64,000 nucleotides of DNA from NCBI GenBank assembly GCA_021030905.1, contig JAGFMI010000022.1:1-64000 (forward strand), read 5' to 3'. The position numbers were made by a program, and so were the translations under genes. Origin of the DNA: Pyrenula massariospora. Taxonomy: Eukaryota; Ascomycota; Eurotiomycetes; Pyrenulales; Pyrenulaceae. The notes below the pieces were generated by a model. The model was not told the DNA's origin and made no database searches. It saw only the letters and a program-made list of their open reading frames with translations. Of the stretch, positions 32,540 to 43,033 are shown in pieces. How positions within the stretch are numbered: the first letter of the stretch is position 1; every line of letters begins with the position of its first letter.

Positions 32540-34062
32540 ATGGCCTCGGTAGTGATCAGTCAAGTCGTTTCCGACGTTGGCCATCACAACCACTCCACCA
32601 TGTATGGTGATGGTCATCGTCAGACACTTCACTCCGAGACGTCTTCCCGACCTGTCGTTCCCTCAGAAGAAGCTTCGCCGGACTCTTCTTCAAATTCTTC
32701 CATTCAGTCCACCTCCCCAGCCCAGCCTCGTCACCCTGAATCCTCTGCTCCTTCACAAGACACAACTACACCGGTCCCTTCATCCCGCCCTCATATACAT
32801 GAACCACCGAGCCAATCCACCGAACCACAGGAACATCAATCCGAAAACAGCGCCCAGCATGGCCAGCCCTACAGCCAGTCTGGTGTGCCATTTGCGAGCA
32901 ATACGCGTGGGCTGGCCTCGTCCCCATCTTCTCCGAGGCTGCAGCCTACTTTTAGATCCACGCGCTCTCTAGGCGGATCCGAGGCTACATCTCCAAGCCG
33001 AATCAAAGTTCGAGATCTATCGCACATTCAAAGCTTCGCAAGTGAAGAATTTTTAGGAGCTCGGCGACCGGGTGTTAGGGGATCTACTCGCAGCTTACAC
33101 GATGTTGGAAGGCAATATGAAATCAGCGCCATGCCAGTCAGCGACATAATTGAAATGGTGGCCGGTCTTCTGACGAAGATAACGACCACCAACGATCAGC
33201 AACATGATCACCTCCATCGCCGAGTCCCTCCAACCGAGGAATCTACACCCCTAGGCAAGCATACACAGAGCGTTCTGGCTTTTCATGGCAAAAATGTGCC
33301 TAGCATTACCATACTCAGCTACCTAAGTCGTATCCACAAATACTGCCCTACCACGTATGAAGTTTTTCTCAGCTTATTGGTATACTTTGACCGCATGACG
33401 GAGACGGTCAATCGTCCATTCCTCGCAAGCATGCAGCAGCAATCCCAGCCAGCATCCGCTCAGCCGCCACCTTATTCTCCTTCCCCAATGGCCGTTGATG
33501 AGCCATCGACCCAGTCACCACAAGAAGCGACGGTGCCTCCGCCTCCTTATCAATCTGATTCCTCAGGAGCTCCTACAGGAAACCCAGTCCCTGATCTCAA
33601 TACTAGCGAGGATGCGGCCAATCTCGCCCAATTTTTCGTGGTCGACAGCTATAACATTCATCGGCTTGTCATCGCTGGAGTTACGTGTGCCAGCAAATTC
33701 TTCTCAGATGTGTTTTATACCAACTCTCGCTATGCGAAGGTATACTGCCCCAATCCGACGACGTGGTGTTGTGCTAACCGTGCGACAAGGTTGGAGGTCT
33801 CCCATTGAATGAATTAAACCATTTAGAGGTGCAATTTTTAGACCTGAATAACTTCCGGCTTGCTATACCTGTAGAGGAACTCGAAGCGTACGGTACAATG
33901 CTTGTTGAATTTTATGCTCGGGAGGTTCTCGTGCAGCAACAGCACATTCAACAGCAGCATGCGCAACGGTTGGCTAAAAGCCAGGACTGGTCGGATGGTG
34001 TCTACATGAAAAGCTCTGAAGAACGCGTTCCGCATACGGCCCAAACGCCGACACCTCCCTAA
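32540..34062 (+). CDS. PHO80/PCL-type cyclin
   Basis: Exon 1 32540-33739, intron 33740-33789 (50 nt, GTATAC..CAAG, phase 0), exon 2 33790-34062; 490 residues. The first 190 residues are disordered, rich in Ser, Pro, His and Gln. The cyclin box follows: residues about 200-290 (MPVSDIIEMVAGLLTKI, then VPSITILSYLSRIHKYCPTTYEVFLSLLVYFDRM), a Pro-rich insert, and the second half (DSYNIHRLVIAGVTCASKFFSDVFYTNSRYAKVGGLPLNELNHLE, described in parts) with FLDLNNFRLAI. This is the Pho80/Pcl6/Pcl7 family, which activates the Pho85 kinase in phosphate and glycogen control. The last 40 residues are Gln-rich. The insert between the cyclin-box halves is typical of filamentous fungi. Confidence 0.9.
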
Positions 34063-34912
34063 GATTTTTCAAGGTTTGCACGGGCCTCTCAGACTTCACA
34101 AATCGATTCAAATCCTTTGCACGACAACCGGTCCATGGTTTTCGATCAATGATGTCAGCTCAAACAAGAATTCTTTGCGCATTTCTAAGGGACATGGGAT
34201 TTTTACGACCAGACATAGAATCGTCGACTCTTCTTATGGTGGGTTCATTTTTACATGATCGCCTTGCACTTGGGACAATGGAGGACACTGATAGAGGACT
34301 CTCCCCATTTTCGAACCCGTGTCAGTGTGTGGACTACCAGTATCCTTTGTTAAGCGTTATGAGCATGCTTCGGTACACAATCGCTTTTGAGCCCATGATT
34401 CGGCCATTTTGGAGGAGGTTAGGCGTTGCGGAGTCGATTACTTTGACGGCGAGGTCTCTATCCAGGATAAGAATGCTGTCGATATGAGTCAAATTCCATC
34501 ACCTTGCGCATCGTAATATCAATCATCAGCACCGCCCTGCAAAATTGATCCTATAATTGGTGGAGAGCGAAGTCAAGTAAGGATGGAGGAAACGGTGACT
34601 CAGGATCCTCGCCACACCTTCCCCGTGCCTGCGCCTGTGAGCTCCCCTGCAAACATTTGACAAACCAAAATCTCGGTGGGGTATTTTTGTAGGACCAGTT
34701 ACTCGGCTCCAACATAGATTCACGAGGGCATAGCCCCTGCATCTGTCTCTCCTCATAAATTGTTCAAGAAGTCGGATTTTTGGACTTCAAATTTCATTTC
34801 TTTCATTCTACCGCACCACCTCTACCCTCCTCCCCGTCGAGTGTTTCGAACCGCCGATTTGGTCCTGTGTACAGTGGCAACCCTAGTTCCAACAAACAGA
34901 CTGACGTTTTTC
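34063..34912. other. intergenic and leader of the NF-X1 gene
   Basis: A short frame at 34149-34487 has no motif. The frame of the downstream gene is open from 34760, but the first ATG-proximal 51 codons look like leader. Confidence 0.45.
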
Positions 34913-37900
34913 ATGAACAATTCAGCGTGCTCGGTGACAATGCAGCCCTCTAATGTCCATCATACATCTCCTCTTCTTCCTTCTGCGAACCGAGGACGGG
35001 GAGTGGGAAGGCGTGGACGCGGGGCACCGAGACAGCATATCCCACCGACAACGCGAGGATCCTCAGACTCTGCCAGAAGAGTTGCTGGAGGCAGGCAATT
35101 TGGGGGTCAGCTAACACACTTCAATGCCGATGCTCCCGAGTTTGTTCCAAGTCAACCCTCAGATGGCTCTCAGGGCCAGCACTTGGTGAAGAACCAGACA
35201 ACACCCAAAGCAAAAGTTCCTATACGAGCGAACGACGCTCAAAAAGAACCCCCCAGTCCCCTCAATCCACACAAGAGGAAAATGTCTTTGTCAAGGTCCA
35301 CTGCCCCAGATATTGCTTCAAGAACTCATGAGGACATAAACAAGGGGATCTACGAATGCGCAATCTGCACAAACGATCTTGGAAGAAACTCCAAGATATG
35401 GACGTGCCACACATGTTGGACCGTCTTTCATCTAAGCTGTGTTCGTAAATGGTCAAAAAATGAAGGTTCTGCAGTCGCACAGCAGCAGGCCAGCCAAGGA
35501 GAATTTCCTCCTCCAAAGCAATGGAGGTGCCCCGGTTGCAACCTACCCAAGGACAGTCAACCGTCTGCATACACTTGTTGGTGTGAGAAAGAGATGGATC
35601 CACATAGCATAGCTGGTTTACCGCCACACTCATGTGGACAATCTTGTGGAAGGGAAAGAACCTTCCCAAAGGCTTGTCCTCACCCTTGCGAGCTCATCTG
35701 CCATGCCGGGCCTTGTCCGCCTTGCCCCCAAATGGGACCAGTGCAAAGCTGCTTTTGTGCCAAAAATACACAATCTAAAAGGTGTACGGAGACAAATTAC
35801 GACTCAGGATGGAGTTGTGGGCAACCATGTGGTGATCTCATGCCATGTGGAGAGCATTTCTGTCAGCGACCCTGTCACGAAGGACTTTGTGGTGCTTGCG
35901 AAGTCGAAATAGATGCTCGCTGCTACTGCGGAAAGACTGAAAAGCACATACAATGCCACGAGGCGGATGAACCAAAGCAAAGTGAAGGTTGGACTGGTAT
36001 TATCAGTTGTCGTGAAGCGTGCGGAAAGAGTTTTGACTGTGGAAAACACAACTGTGAAAAGTCTTGTCATCCTCAAGACGCGCAGCCAGCTCACTGCCCT
36101 CGATCTCCTGACGTGATTGACCATTGTCCATGTGGGAAGACGCCTCTCACAGAAATACCTGGGCCTGAACGTCAATCTTGCACAGATTCAATCCCAAGCT
36201 GCGAAAAACCTTGCGGGAAAAGCCTCGACTGCGGCCATGGATGCCAACAAATTTGCCATTCTGGACCATGCTTGCCTTGCCTTCTCATCGTCTCTATTTA
36301 TTGCCGATGCGGCCGGAATTCATTCAAGACCATCTGCCATCAAGGCACAGAGGAACTTCCTCAGTGCATACGAACCTGCAAATCTAATCTCAATTGTGGT
36401 CGACATGAATGCGGAGAGCGATGCTGCACTGGAGAGAGGAAGGCCGCTGAGCGCCAAGCTACTAAACGGAAGCTGAAACCTTTAGGTGCCACAATCCGAG
36501 TAATTGATGAAGACGTTGAATCGGAGCACATTTGCACGCGTACATGTGGTCGTCCTCTAAAGTGTGGAAATCATATTTGCCGCGACCTTTGCCACAAGGG
36601 ACCCTGTGGGAGCTGCAGAGAAGCGATTTTTGAAGATATTTCCTGTGCCTGTGGACGAACCGTGCTACAGGCTCCACTCCCCTGCGGGACCAAGCCGCCA
36701 TCGTGTAATCAGCCTTGCCTCCGCTCCACACCGTGTGGTCACGCCCGGGTTCCTCATAACTGTCATCCTGACGACGAGACCTGTCCTCCCTGCCCATATT
36801 TGACGCAGAAGCAGTGTCTTTGTGGGAAGAAAACATTAAAAAACATCCCATGCTGGCGAACAGAAATTTCCTGCGGGCTGTTATGCGAAAATAGACTTAA
36901 GTGTGGCTCTCACACTTGTCAAAAGCCTTGCCACCGGCCAGGAGAGTGTGAAGATAGGGGTGTAGCATGCCAGCAACCATGTGGAAAGCCGAAAAAGATC
37001 TGTGGGCATCCATGTGAAAAGCCTTGTCACGCCCCGTCTTCCTGCAAAGAAGACAAGCCTTGCCCTTTCAGAGTCATGATCACATGTCAATGTCAACGGC
37101 GTAAGGAGGAAGCTCGCTGCAATGCAAGATCTGGTGCTCAAACACCTACCCAAACCATGCTTAAATGTGACGATGAATGCGCTCGGCTCGAACGTAATCG
37201 CCAGCTGAGACTGGCTCTCGAAATTCCCGACGAACATGTTGATGACCATGTTCCGTACTCGAATGCAACTTTACAAGCATATGCGGAGTTGGACGTGAAA
37301 TGGTCACACTTACAGGAAGAGGCTCTCCGTATTTTTGCAGCAGACGAAAGCGAGAAAAGGTATCGATTTGCACCTATGAAGGCCCATCAGCGAGCTTTCA
37401 TCCGCCATCTCTGCGAGGACTTTGGTTTTGACGCCGAAAGCTTGGATCCCGAACCACATCGGCATATCCTAGTGTTTAAGACACCTAAATTTGTGGCAGC
37501 ACCCATGAAGACATTGGCTCAGGCGGCCAGGATTCGCAAAATTAACAATAAGGTGCCAACAGCTCCAGCTGAACCTTTAAAATTGCCCGAGCCAAAGAAA
37601 GACGCATCACGCCCCAGGTACAATGGGATAATATTAATGCATCCCAAATTCGCTCTGACCCTGGAGGAATTGAAGACGCAGCTTGCGAAAGAGGCACCAA
37701 TGGTGTTATTTGACATCCATTTTCTGACAGATGAGGACTCGGTGGCTCTACTTCCAAGCCACTCACGCCACCAGGAGCCTCCTGACGAATTAGAGAATCT
37801 CTTGCTGACTGTCAGGCCTCAAATCAGTTCTGGGCTGCTCCGTGAGCAGTTTGCCGTATCTTGCAACCTCTGTGCTTTCGATATGAGCGAATCGGCTACC

Positions 37901-38188
37901 GGACCAATTGTCAAGTTTGTCGAACCTGCGATGAAAGATTCAACTTCTGGGACTGCCACGGGCTGGTCGCAAATTGCAGGCAGGAAAGCTGCTTCGGCCA
38001 AAGCAGCACCAACACAGCCAGCCGTGGGACAGCGACCAATTTACACAGTACTAGGGAGCAAACTCGCGGAAGCGAAGAAAAAGAAGCAGGATGAGGAAAA
38101 ACTGAAGAAGTTGAGAGAGGAGCAGATGAAGACAGTCGCTGAGAATTGGGATGACCAACTTGAGGAGGATGATGAAGGAGGAAAGTAG
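34913..38188 (+). CDS. FAP1: NF-X1-type zinc-finger protein (FAP1 homologue)
   Basis: A single exon; the frame opens at 34760, but I prefer the Met at 34913 (MNNSACSV) or 34940, because the preceding residues are unlike the family's Gly/Arg-rich start (GRGVGRRGRGAPR). Length is about 1090 residues. A RING/PHD-like finger (CAIC..., WTCHTCWTVFHLSCVRKW, WRCPGC) is near residues 150-215. Eight or more NF-X1 repeats follow (C-x-H-x-C pattern: CGKHNCEKSCH, CGHGCQQICH, CGNHICRDLCH, CGSHTCQKPCH). The C-terminus has an R3H domain (QRAFIRHLCEDFGF) and a Lys/Glu-rich coiled tail. Yeast Fap1 binds FKBP12 and opposes rapamycin; the animal homologues are transcriptional repressors and ubiquitin ligases. 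The RING suggests E3 activity here too. Confidence 0.93.
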   Translation: MNNSACSVTMQPSNVHHTSPLLPSANRGRGVGRRGRGAPRQHIPPTTRGSSDSARRVAGGRQFGGQLTHFNADAPEFVPSQPSDGSQGQHLVKNQTTPKAKVPIRANDAQKEPPSPLNPHKRKMSLSRSTAPDIASRTHEDINKGIYECAICTNDLGRNSKIWTCHTCWTVFHLSCVRKWSKNEGSAVAQQQASQGEFPPPKQWRCPGCNLPKDSQPSAYTCWCEKEMDPHSIAGLPPHSCGQSCGRERTFPKACPHPCELICHAGPCPPCPQMGPVQSCFCAKNTQSKRCTETNYDSGWSCGQPCGDLMPCGEHFCQRPCHEGLCGACEVEIDARCYCGKTEKHIQCHEADEPKQSEGWTGIISCREACGKSFDCGKHNCEKSCHPQDAQPAHCPRSPDVIDHCPCGKTPLTEIPGPERQSCTDSIPSCEKPCGKSLDCGHGCQQICHSGPCLPCLLIVSIYCRCGRNSFKTICHQGTEELPQCIRTCKSNLNCGRHECGERCCTGERKAAERQATKRKLKPLGATIRVIDEDVESEHICTRTCGRPLKCGNHICRDLCHKGPCGSCREAIFEDISCACGRTVLQAPLPCGTKPPSCNQPCLRSTPCGHARVPHNCHPDDETCPPCPYLTQKQCLCGKKTLKNIPCWRTEISCGLLCENRLKCGSHTCQKPCHRPGECEDRGVACQQPCGKPKKICGHPCEKPCHAPSSCKEDKPCPFRVMITCQCQRRKEEARCNARSGAQTPTQTMLKCDDECARLERNRQLRLALEIPDEHVDDHVPYSNATLQAYAELDVKWSHLQEEALRIFAADESEKRYRFAPMKAHQRAFIRHLCEDFGFDAESLDPEPHRHILVFKTPKFVAAPMKTLAQAARIRKINNKVPTAPAEPLKLPEPKKDASRPRYNGIILMHPKFALTLEELKTQLAKEAPMVLFDIHFLTDEDSVALLPSHSRHQEPPDELENLLLTVRPQISSGLLREQFAVSCNLCAFDMSESATGPIVKFVEPAMKDSTSGTATGWSQIAGRKAASAKAAPTQPAVGQRPIYTVLGSKLAEAKKKKQDEEKLKKLREEQMKTVAENWDDQLEEDDEGGK

Positions 38189-38909
38189 ACTAGTTAGTAG
38201 ATTAGTCGACCTTAAGATCGGCGGACGGGAGACGGCCGAGTGTATAATTTCTGAAGTCCGCCACGTCGTCTACTCCATCACCGAAGCCATTCTCAGAAGC
38301 TGGCCTTCTGATGCTGTATACTGTAGTAACGAAGGTGCGGCCCGTGGGCCCCTGACACCCCTGAGTCACGTGAGAGGAGTTGGGGTGAGGGGCAGCTGAG
38401 GGGCGATCCTCCCACGTATTATTAAAATCTCTTGGGCGCGGGGACTCGTAAGCGCCCAAGACGCGCCGAGAGTCCATCAGGCCAGCAATCAGCAGCGAGA
38501 AGGCTACTGGCGGGCTAAAAATACTTCTACCACTGTTCCTCCTCCGCTCAATCGGACCCTGCTTGTGCCGTTAAAGATGAAAGACTTCCAAGAGACGCGC
38601 ATCGACCTCTGGGCTCCATGTGATTTGCCTACTCCTAGATCCCGCAACCACCAGCATCCGCTCTACCACCTATATCTCCTCAGCCGCTTACCATAGACCG
38701 CTATCCAAGCTGCTTGTCTCGCGGTCCTGACTGAATCAACTACCCATTACACGAATACTATCACCTCTTGTGCCAGGGCCTACTTCCGCTACACTCTTCA
38801 TCGAAACACATTAATATTTACGTTGTGTCTACCGAAATCCTTTCTGATGTCCTGAGCGAGACCATCTAGAGTACACTATCTCGTCGTCTACAAGGTCAAC
38901 CGCATCGCC
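38189..38909. other. intergenic and leader of the AIM24 gene
   Basis: The right part is a long C/T-rich, probably transcribed leader (CCTCCGCTCAATCGGACC). A GGGGCCC/CACGTG-like GC-rich patch lies at 38335-38400. No gene seen. Confidence 0.45.
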
Positions 38910-40264
38910 ATGTCCTATCCACCACCAGGGAGTCCACCACCACAAGGTGGCTTTTATCCACGTGAGGCTGACTCTATCCAAGTGTCTAAGGACCCAGGCT
39001 GACGCTCCCACAGCACCACCAGACAAACCAGCTCACCAACAAGGTATGCCGACTTATTCACGAACCTTTAAATTCCGTGAGCAGAATTAAGCTGACTGTC
39101 CTTTCAGCATTCCCTCCCCCTCCCCCTCAGCCCTCACCTGGATTCGGTAGCTTCGCACCACCTCCACAGCCATCACCTGGCCCTCAGAGTTCCTTTCCAC
39201 CACCGCCAAACTATGCTCCGCAGCAGAGCATTAGCCGCGACCATACACCGGCTCCATTAAATTTGGATCAAAAAGTCTCATACTCTACACCGCAAGCTCT
39301 CAAATCTCCTCCATTAAATCAGTCCAATATCGAGAAGCCGCTGATGTCTCCACGTAATATCGAAAAGCCATTAATGTCTCCACGCATGCAGGTGGACCAG
39401 CCAATGATGTCTCCATCCTTGCCTGGCGCTCCGCCTCCCGGGCAATTCGCTGGAGCAGCAACCACTACTCAGGATGACATCGGCACTTTCAATGGCGGTT
39501 CTTATCGCATTTCCCACCGCGATACCAATACCATCCTCACCCTTCAGCTGGCTATGGGTTGCCCAATTACTTCCAAGCCAGGAGTTATGATTGCCATGTC
39601 GCCGACAGTCACTCTCAAAGGCGCGGTCAAATTCTCCATGAAGAAGCTGCTGGTCGGTGGTGAGATGTCGACAAGCACCTATATTGGTCCTGGGGAAGTG
39701 CTCTTCGCGCCAAATTATATAGGTGACATCAGCTTGCTTCGACTCAATGGTCGGGAAGAGTGGAATGTGGGAAAAGATGCTTTCATTGCTTGCACGCAAG
39801 GCATATCGAAAGAGTATAAGAATCAAAGTTTCAGTAAGGCGATGTTCAGCGGAGAAGGTCTGTTTGTGTACAGGATGGGAGGAAATGGGATTGTATGGAT
39901 GGGCAGCTTTGGTGCCATTATCAAGAAAGATGTGAGTCAACGTTCAAATCTATTGGAGCTCTTCTGACTCGTGCGGCCATTGCAGTTGGTGGAAGGAGAA
40001 AAATACATTGTTGACAACGGCCATCTGGTGGCTTGGAACTGCAAATACGTGCTTGGTACGTTTCCGCTTTTTACATGGTTTCAGAAAGGCACTAACTATA
40101 CTGTCTCTACAGAACGTGTCGCATCTGGTGGCATTATTTCTGGCATCAGCAGCGGCGAGGGTTTAGTCTGCAAATTTAGTGGGCCAGGAACTGTTTACAT
40201 GCAGACCAGGAACCCAGGAGCATTCTCTGCGTGGCTAGGAGCACATGGTGGTCAGACCAATTGA
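38910..40264 (+). CDS. AIM24-family protein with Pro-rich N-terminus
   Basis: Five exons: 38910-38961, 39014-39043, 39108-39931, 39986-40055, 40113-40264; phases agree and give 375 residues. The first 130 residues are Pro/Gln-rich ([25 protein letters not shown]) and contain a tandem duplication ([10 protein letters not shown] twice). The rest is the AIM24 domain: [21 protein letters not shown], then [37 protein letters not shown], and a G-rich end ([21 protein letters not shown]). AIM24 is a beta-helix-like domain related to bacterial TRAP-like repeats; the yeast protein is mitochondrial and supports the MICOS complex. This Pro-rich paralogue has no obvious presequence, so it may be cytosolic. 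Confidence 0.9.
39326..39385 (+). repeat. 30-bp tandem duplication inside the AIM24-like gene
   Basis: Two adjacent 30-nt units (39326-39355 and 39356-39385) differ at few positions and both encode [10 protein letters not shown]. The copies keep the frame. Confidence 0.85.
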
Positions 40265-40989
40265 ACCATGGGAAATTTAGTTCAAGATTTGTATTTTTTG
40301 CTTGCAACGGGTTGATCGCCAGCCAGCACATCAGTAGAAGCCACCGGATCCAATTGAATAAATAATAGAACCGCTCATCTTAGTGTAGCTTTGCTCTTGT
40401 TTAAAAGGTCGCTCTTAGGAAAGCCACCTCGCTACCGGTCTAGACTTTGGGGCGGCGATAGTGCGTGTACAGCGATGAATGCCGCCTGGGGGCAACTCTA
40501 TCTTCAGTGTTATACAATTTTTCGCAGGTAAGAAAATTTCGACACATTGCAAGGGCATCTAAGCATTAGTGCAGCAAGACTTCGGCTTTCCAAATCTCGA
40601 ACTGGGGACCTTTTGCACTGATGTTACGCATGATGACTTAGTATTGACGCTGTCAGCTAAGCATCGACCAATCTCCTACTCCGAGGAGATTTATCACATA
40701 TAAACGGCTAGTGAGATTGCATCTGGTCCTACCCGAGTAGAGAAAACTAGAGCAACTATGTCGATGTCCACCGGAACCTCACACCTCAGCTTCCAAGAAC
40801 AAACTCCGAGCAAAGTTTTCGAACGCTAGAATAAGAGGCATTTTGCCGTTAATGCGTGCCGCCAATGTCTCAGACCTCCAGGTAGAATCTAGCAGACTTT
40901 CAAAATCCATTAAATGCTTCAGAACCCTATTTCAATATCATTCAATTCCGTTTGAGTTTCTGTAATCATCTCCGGTATACCAGCGGTTC
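40265..40989. other. spacer between convergent genes
   Basis: No gene. A weak tRNA-like stretch near 40580-40680 was examined and rejected. Confidence 0.45.
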
Positions 40990-43033
40990 TTAGTAGGCCT
41001 CATTTGGCACCACCATTCTCAGATTCCTCCTCTTCGTACTAATTTCATTCTCGAATACTAGCTCTGCCGAGCTCTTCTCGTTTACTCGAATCTTCACCGT
41101 CTCTCGAAATGTTTCTAACGTATTGATCCCGACACTTGTGCCTCCCATGTGCGGTGGCGTCTGAGAATTGACCCCCAGCATGAGCAGCTCTGCGGTCGTG
41201 TCCCAGCTGCTCCCTGTTCTACCTGTGACGAGCGTTGCAATAAGGTAAAGAGCCACTATCACGACGTAGGTGGTTAGAACAGCAAGTGACAATCGAATTG
41301 GGACTCCTGAGCTGTCGTAAGCATAGCCCCGAAAGTACGCACGCACAGTGAGCTGCGTCAGATCTCGTGTTTCTGTCCAATTCGACGAGGTGATGAGCTT
41401 GATGCTGCTGTAGTCGTTCGAAAACCCTGTCTGGCGAAGATATTGCACGAGTGAACTTTTCTCGTGAGCTGTCAGTGGATGCCTGGATGCGGTGAATACG
41501 TTTTCCCAGGCCGAGAAATACACACTCTCCGGTGAATAGGCGGTATTGACGGCATCGACGGCTTCAGAGAGCCCAAGAGCAATGACCGAAGCCAGAACCT
41601 CAGGTTCGGTAGTGCCCCCTACATCTTGTCCTCTAATGTCGATATATATTTTCGTCAATATCTCAGCCCACGCCGCACTAATTGCAACTGGAGCCTTCAC
41701 AGAAGCCTCAGCGGGACGTGATGTGAAAGTATCTGAAGAAAGGTTGTACAGAACCGAGGACTTGACCCAATACGCATCCAAGGTACAAGCTAAAACACCA
41801 CCTTCGAATGGGGAAGGCTGAGAATGCGTAATTGTCTGGGTCAATAGGATTGAGTGTCTATTAGCGCCACTCGGTGGCTCAAGCCACGAATATGTATTGT
41901 CAGGATCAGATGGTTGAAACTTCATGCTCATGTCTCTAGACTGCGCAAAGGATATGTAATCGTGTAATGTTCCTCCACTGTCATTGCCGAATGTAAGGTA
42001 GGTGGCTGCCGGGTCTTGACTGGCAGACGGAAAATCATTAACGAAGCAAGAAGTCGTAACTTCAGGTTGTAGAGCATCTGTGATTGAATAGTCGGCCCAC
42101 TTTCCCTTGAAGACACCATGGCTTTCTTGGATACCAAAAGCAACTTGACGGCCAAGCATGCTGAAAGCTCCGGGATAAATCCCATCAAGCGACCGGACAC
42201 CACAGTCGGATACAATGGTGCGACTTTTCAAATCTGGGTTTTGAGACGGTTCTTTCGGCATTTGAGACACTGCCAGACGTAGTCCGTCCTCGTTACTTTA
42301 AATATGATCAGCGGAAGGAAGGCAGCGTAATGACATTGCCGAATGCTTACAGGATTTTTCCTGAATCTAGCCTTATTTCCATGGGATACAGTGTTGTGGG
42401 ATCGTCCAGAAAGAGCAGAGTACGTCCAGCTGGATAATCTTCCAGGCGTGGAATCATCAGGACAGCACTAGAGGGACCGACAAGGGCGGCTAATACCACC
42501 GTCGCCGGAATTACAACCACAAATACTATCTTTCGCCAGCCGCTTAGACAACTTGAAGTTAAGGAGCCCCAAAGTTCTAGAGACCAAAGATACGCGATGT
42601 TCCTACTGTTCGAAGGAGACATCAAGGCACCCAAGGGTAGCCCATAGCCGGAGAGTGCTTGCTGTCTAATCAGATTAAGAAGCATTGTTGCGAGTGAGGC
42701 TTGCATCAGAATCTCCAATAATTTCGCCGCGAATTGAATAGCAGTGAGTGTGCTTGTAGCGACATTGCCAAGGAAGCAGCCTCTGACGTTCAGGATGATA
42801 AAGACGAGCGCGGCGACAGCTGGGCATAGGTGCACAAGCGAATGCAAAAGTGCAACGATCCTATTGCGGTGTATGGCAACCTTGGGCATTTCTGTGGTGA
42901 GTTTTCGTTTTGTAAACTGGGCAAGAATTTGAAGATGAAACATCCAGGTTGAAAGCCTGAAAAGACCTGCATTTTCGCCGTGCAGCGTCTGTTGGTGCGA
43001 TGAAGCTGCAGCGCCTCGGCGCTTCCATTCCAT
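40990..43033 (-). CDS. fungal multi-pass membrane protein of unknown function
   Basis: Exon 1 43033-42351, intron 42350-42296 (55 nt, GTAAGC..AAAG), exon 2 42295-40990; 662 residues. The N-terminal part has hydrophobic segments (VHLCPAVAALVFIILNV, LMQASLATMLLNLI, IVFVVVIPATVVLAALVGPSSAVLMIP). A long polar and probably extracellular region follows, with N-x-S/T sites and CGVRSLDGIYPGAF. Near the C-terminus comes one more membrane span (LSLAVLTTYVVIVALYLIATLV) and a cytoplasmic tail with SSWDTTAELLMLGVNS. This layout, with WxxxLELWGSLTS and GPSSAVLMIPR, is that of a widespread Pezizomycotina family without known role. Nothing suggests a transporter or enzyme. Confidence 0.8.

Noticed and set aside
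40580-40680. tRNA-like stretch on the minus strand (GGTCCCCAGTTCGAG)
   Set aside because: The T-arm-like word is present, but acceptor and anticodon stems do not pair, so at most a worn tRNA-derived fragment.
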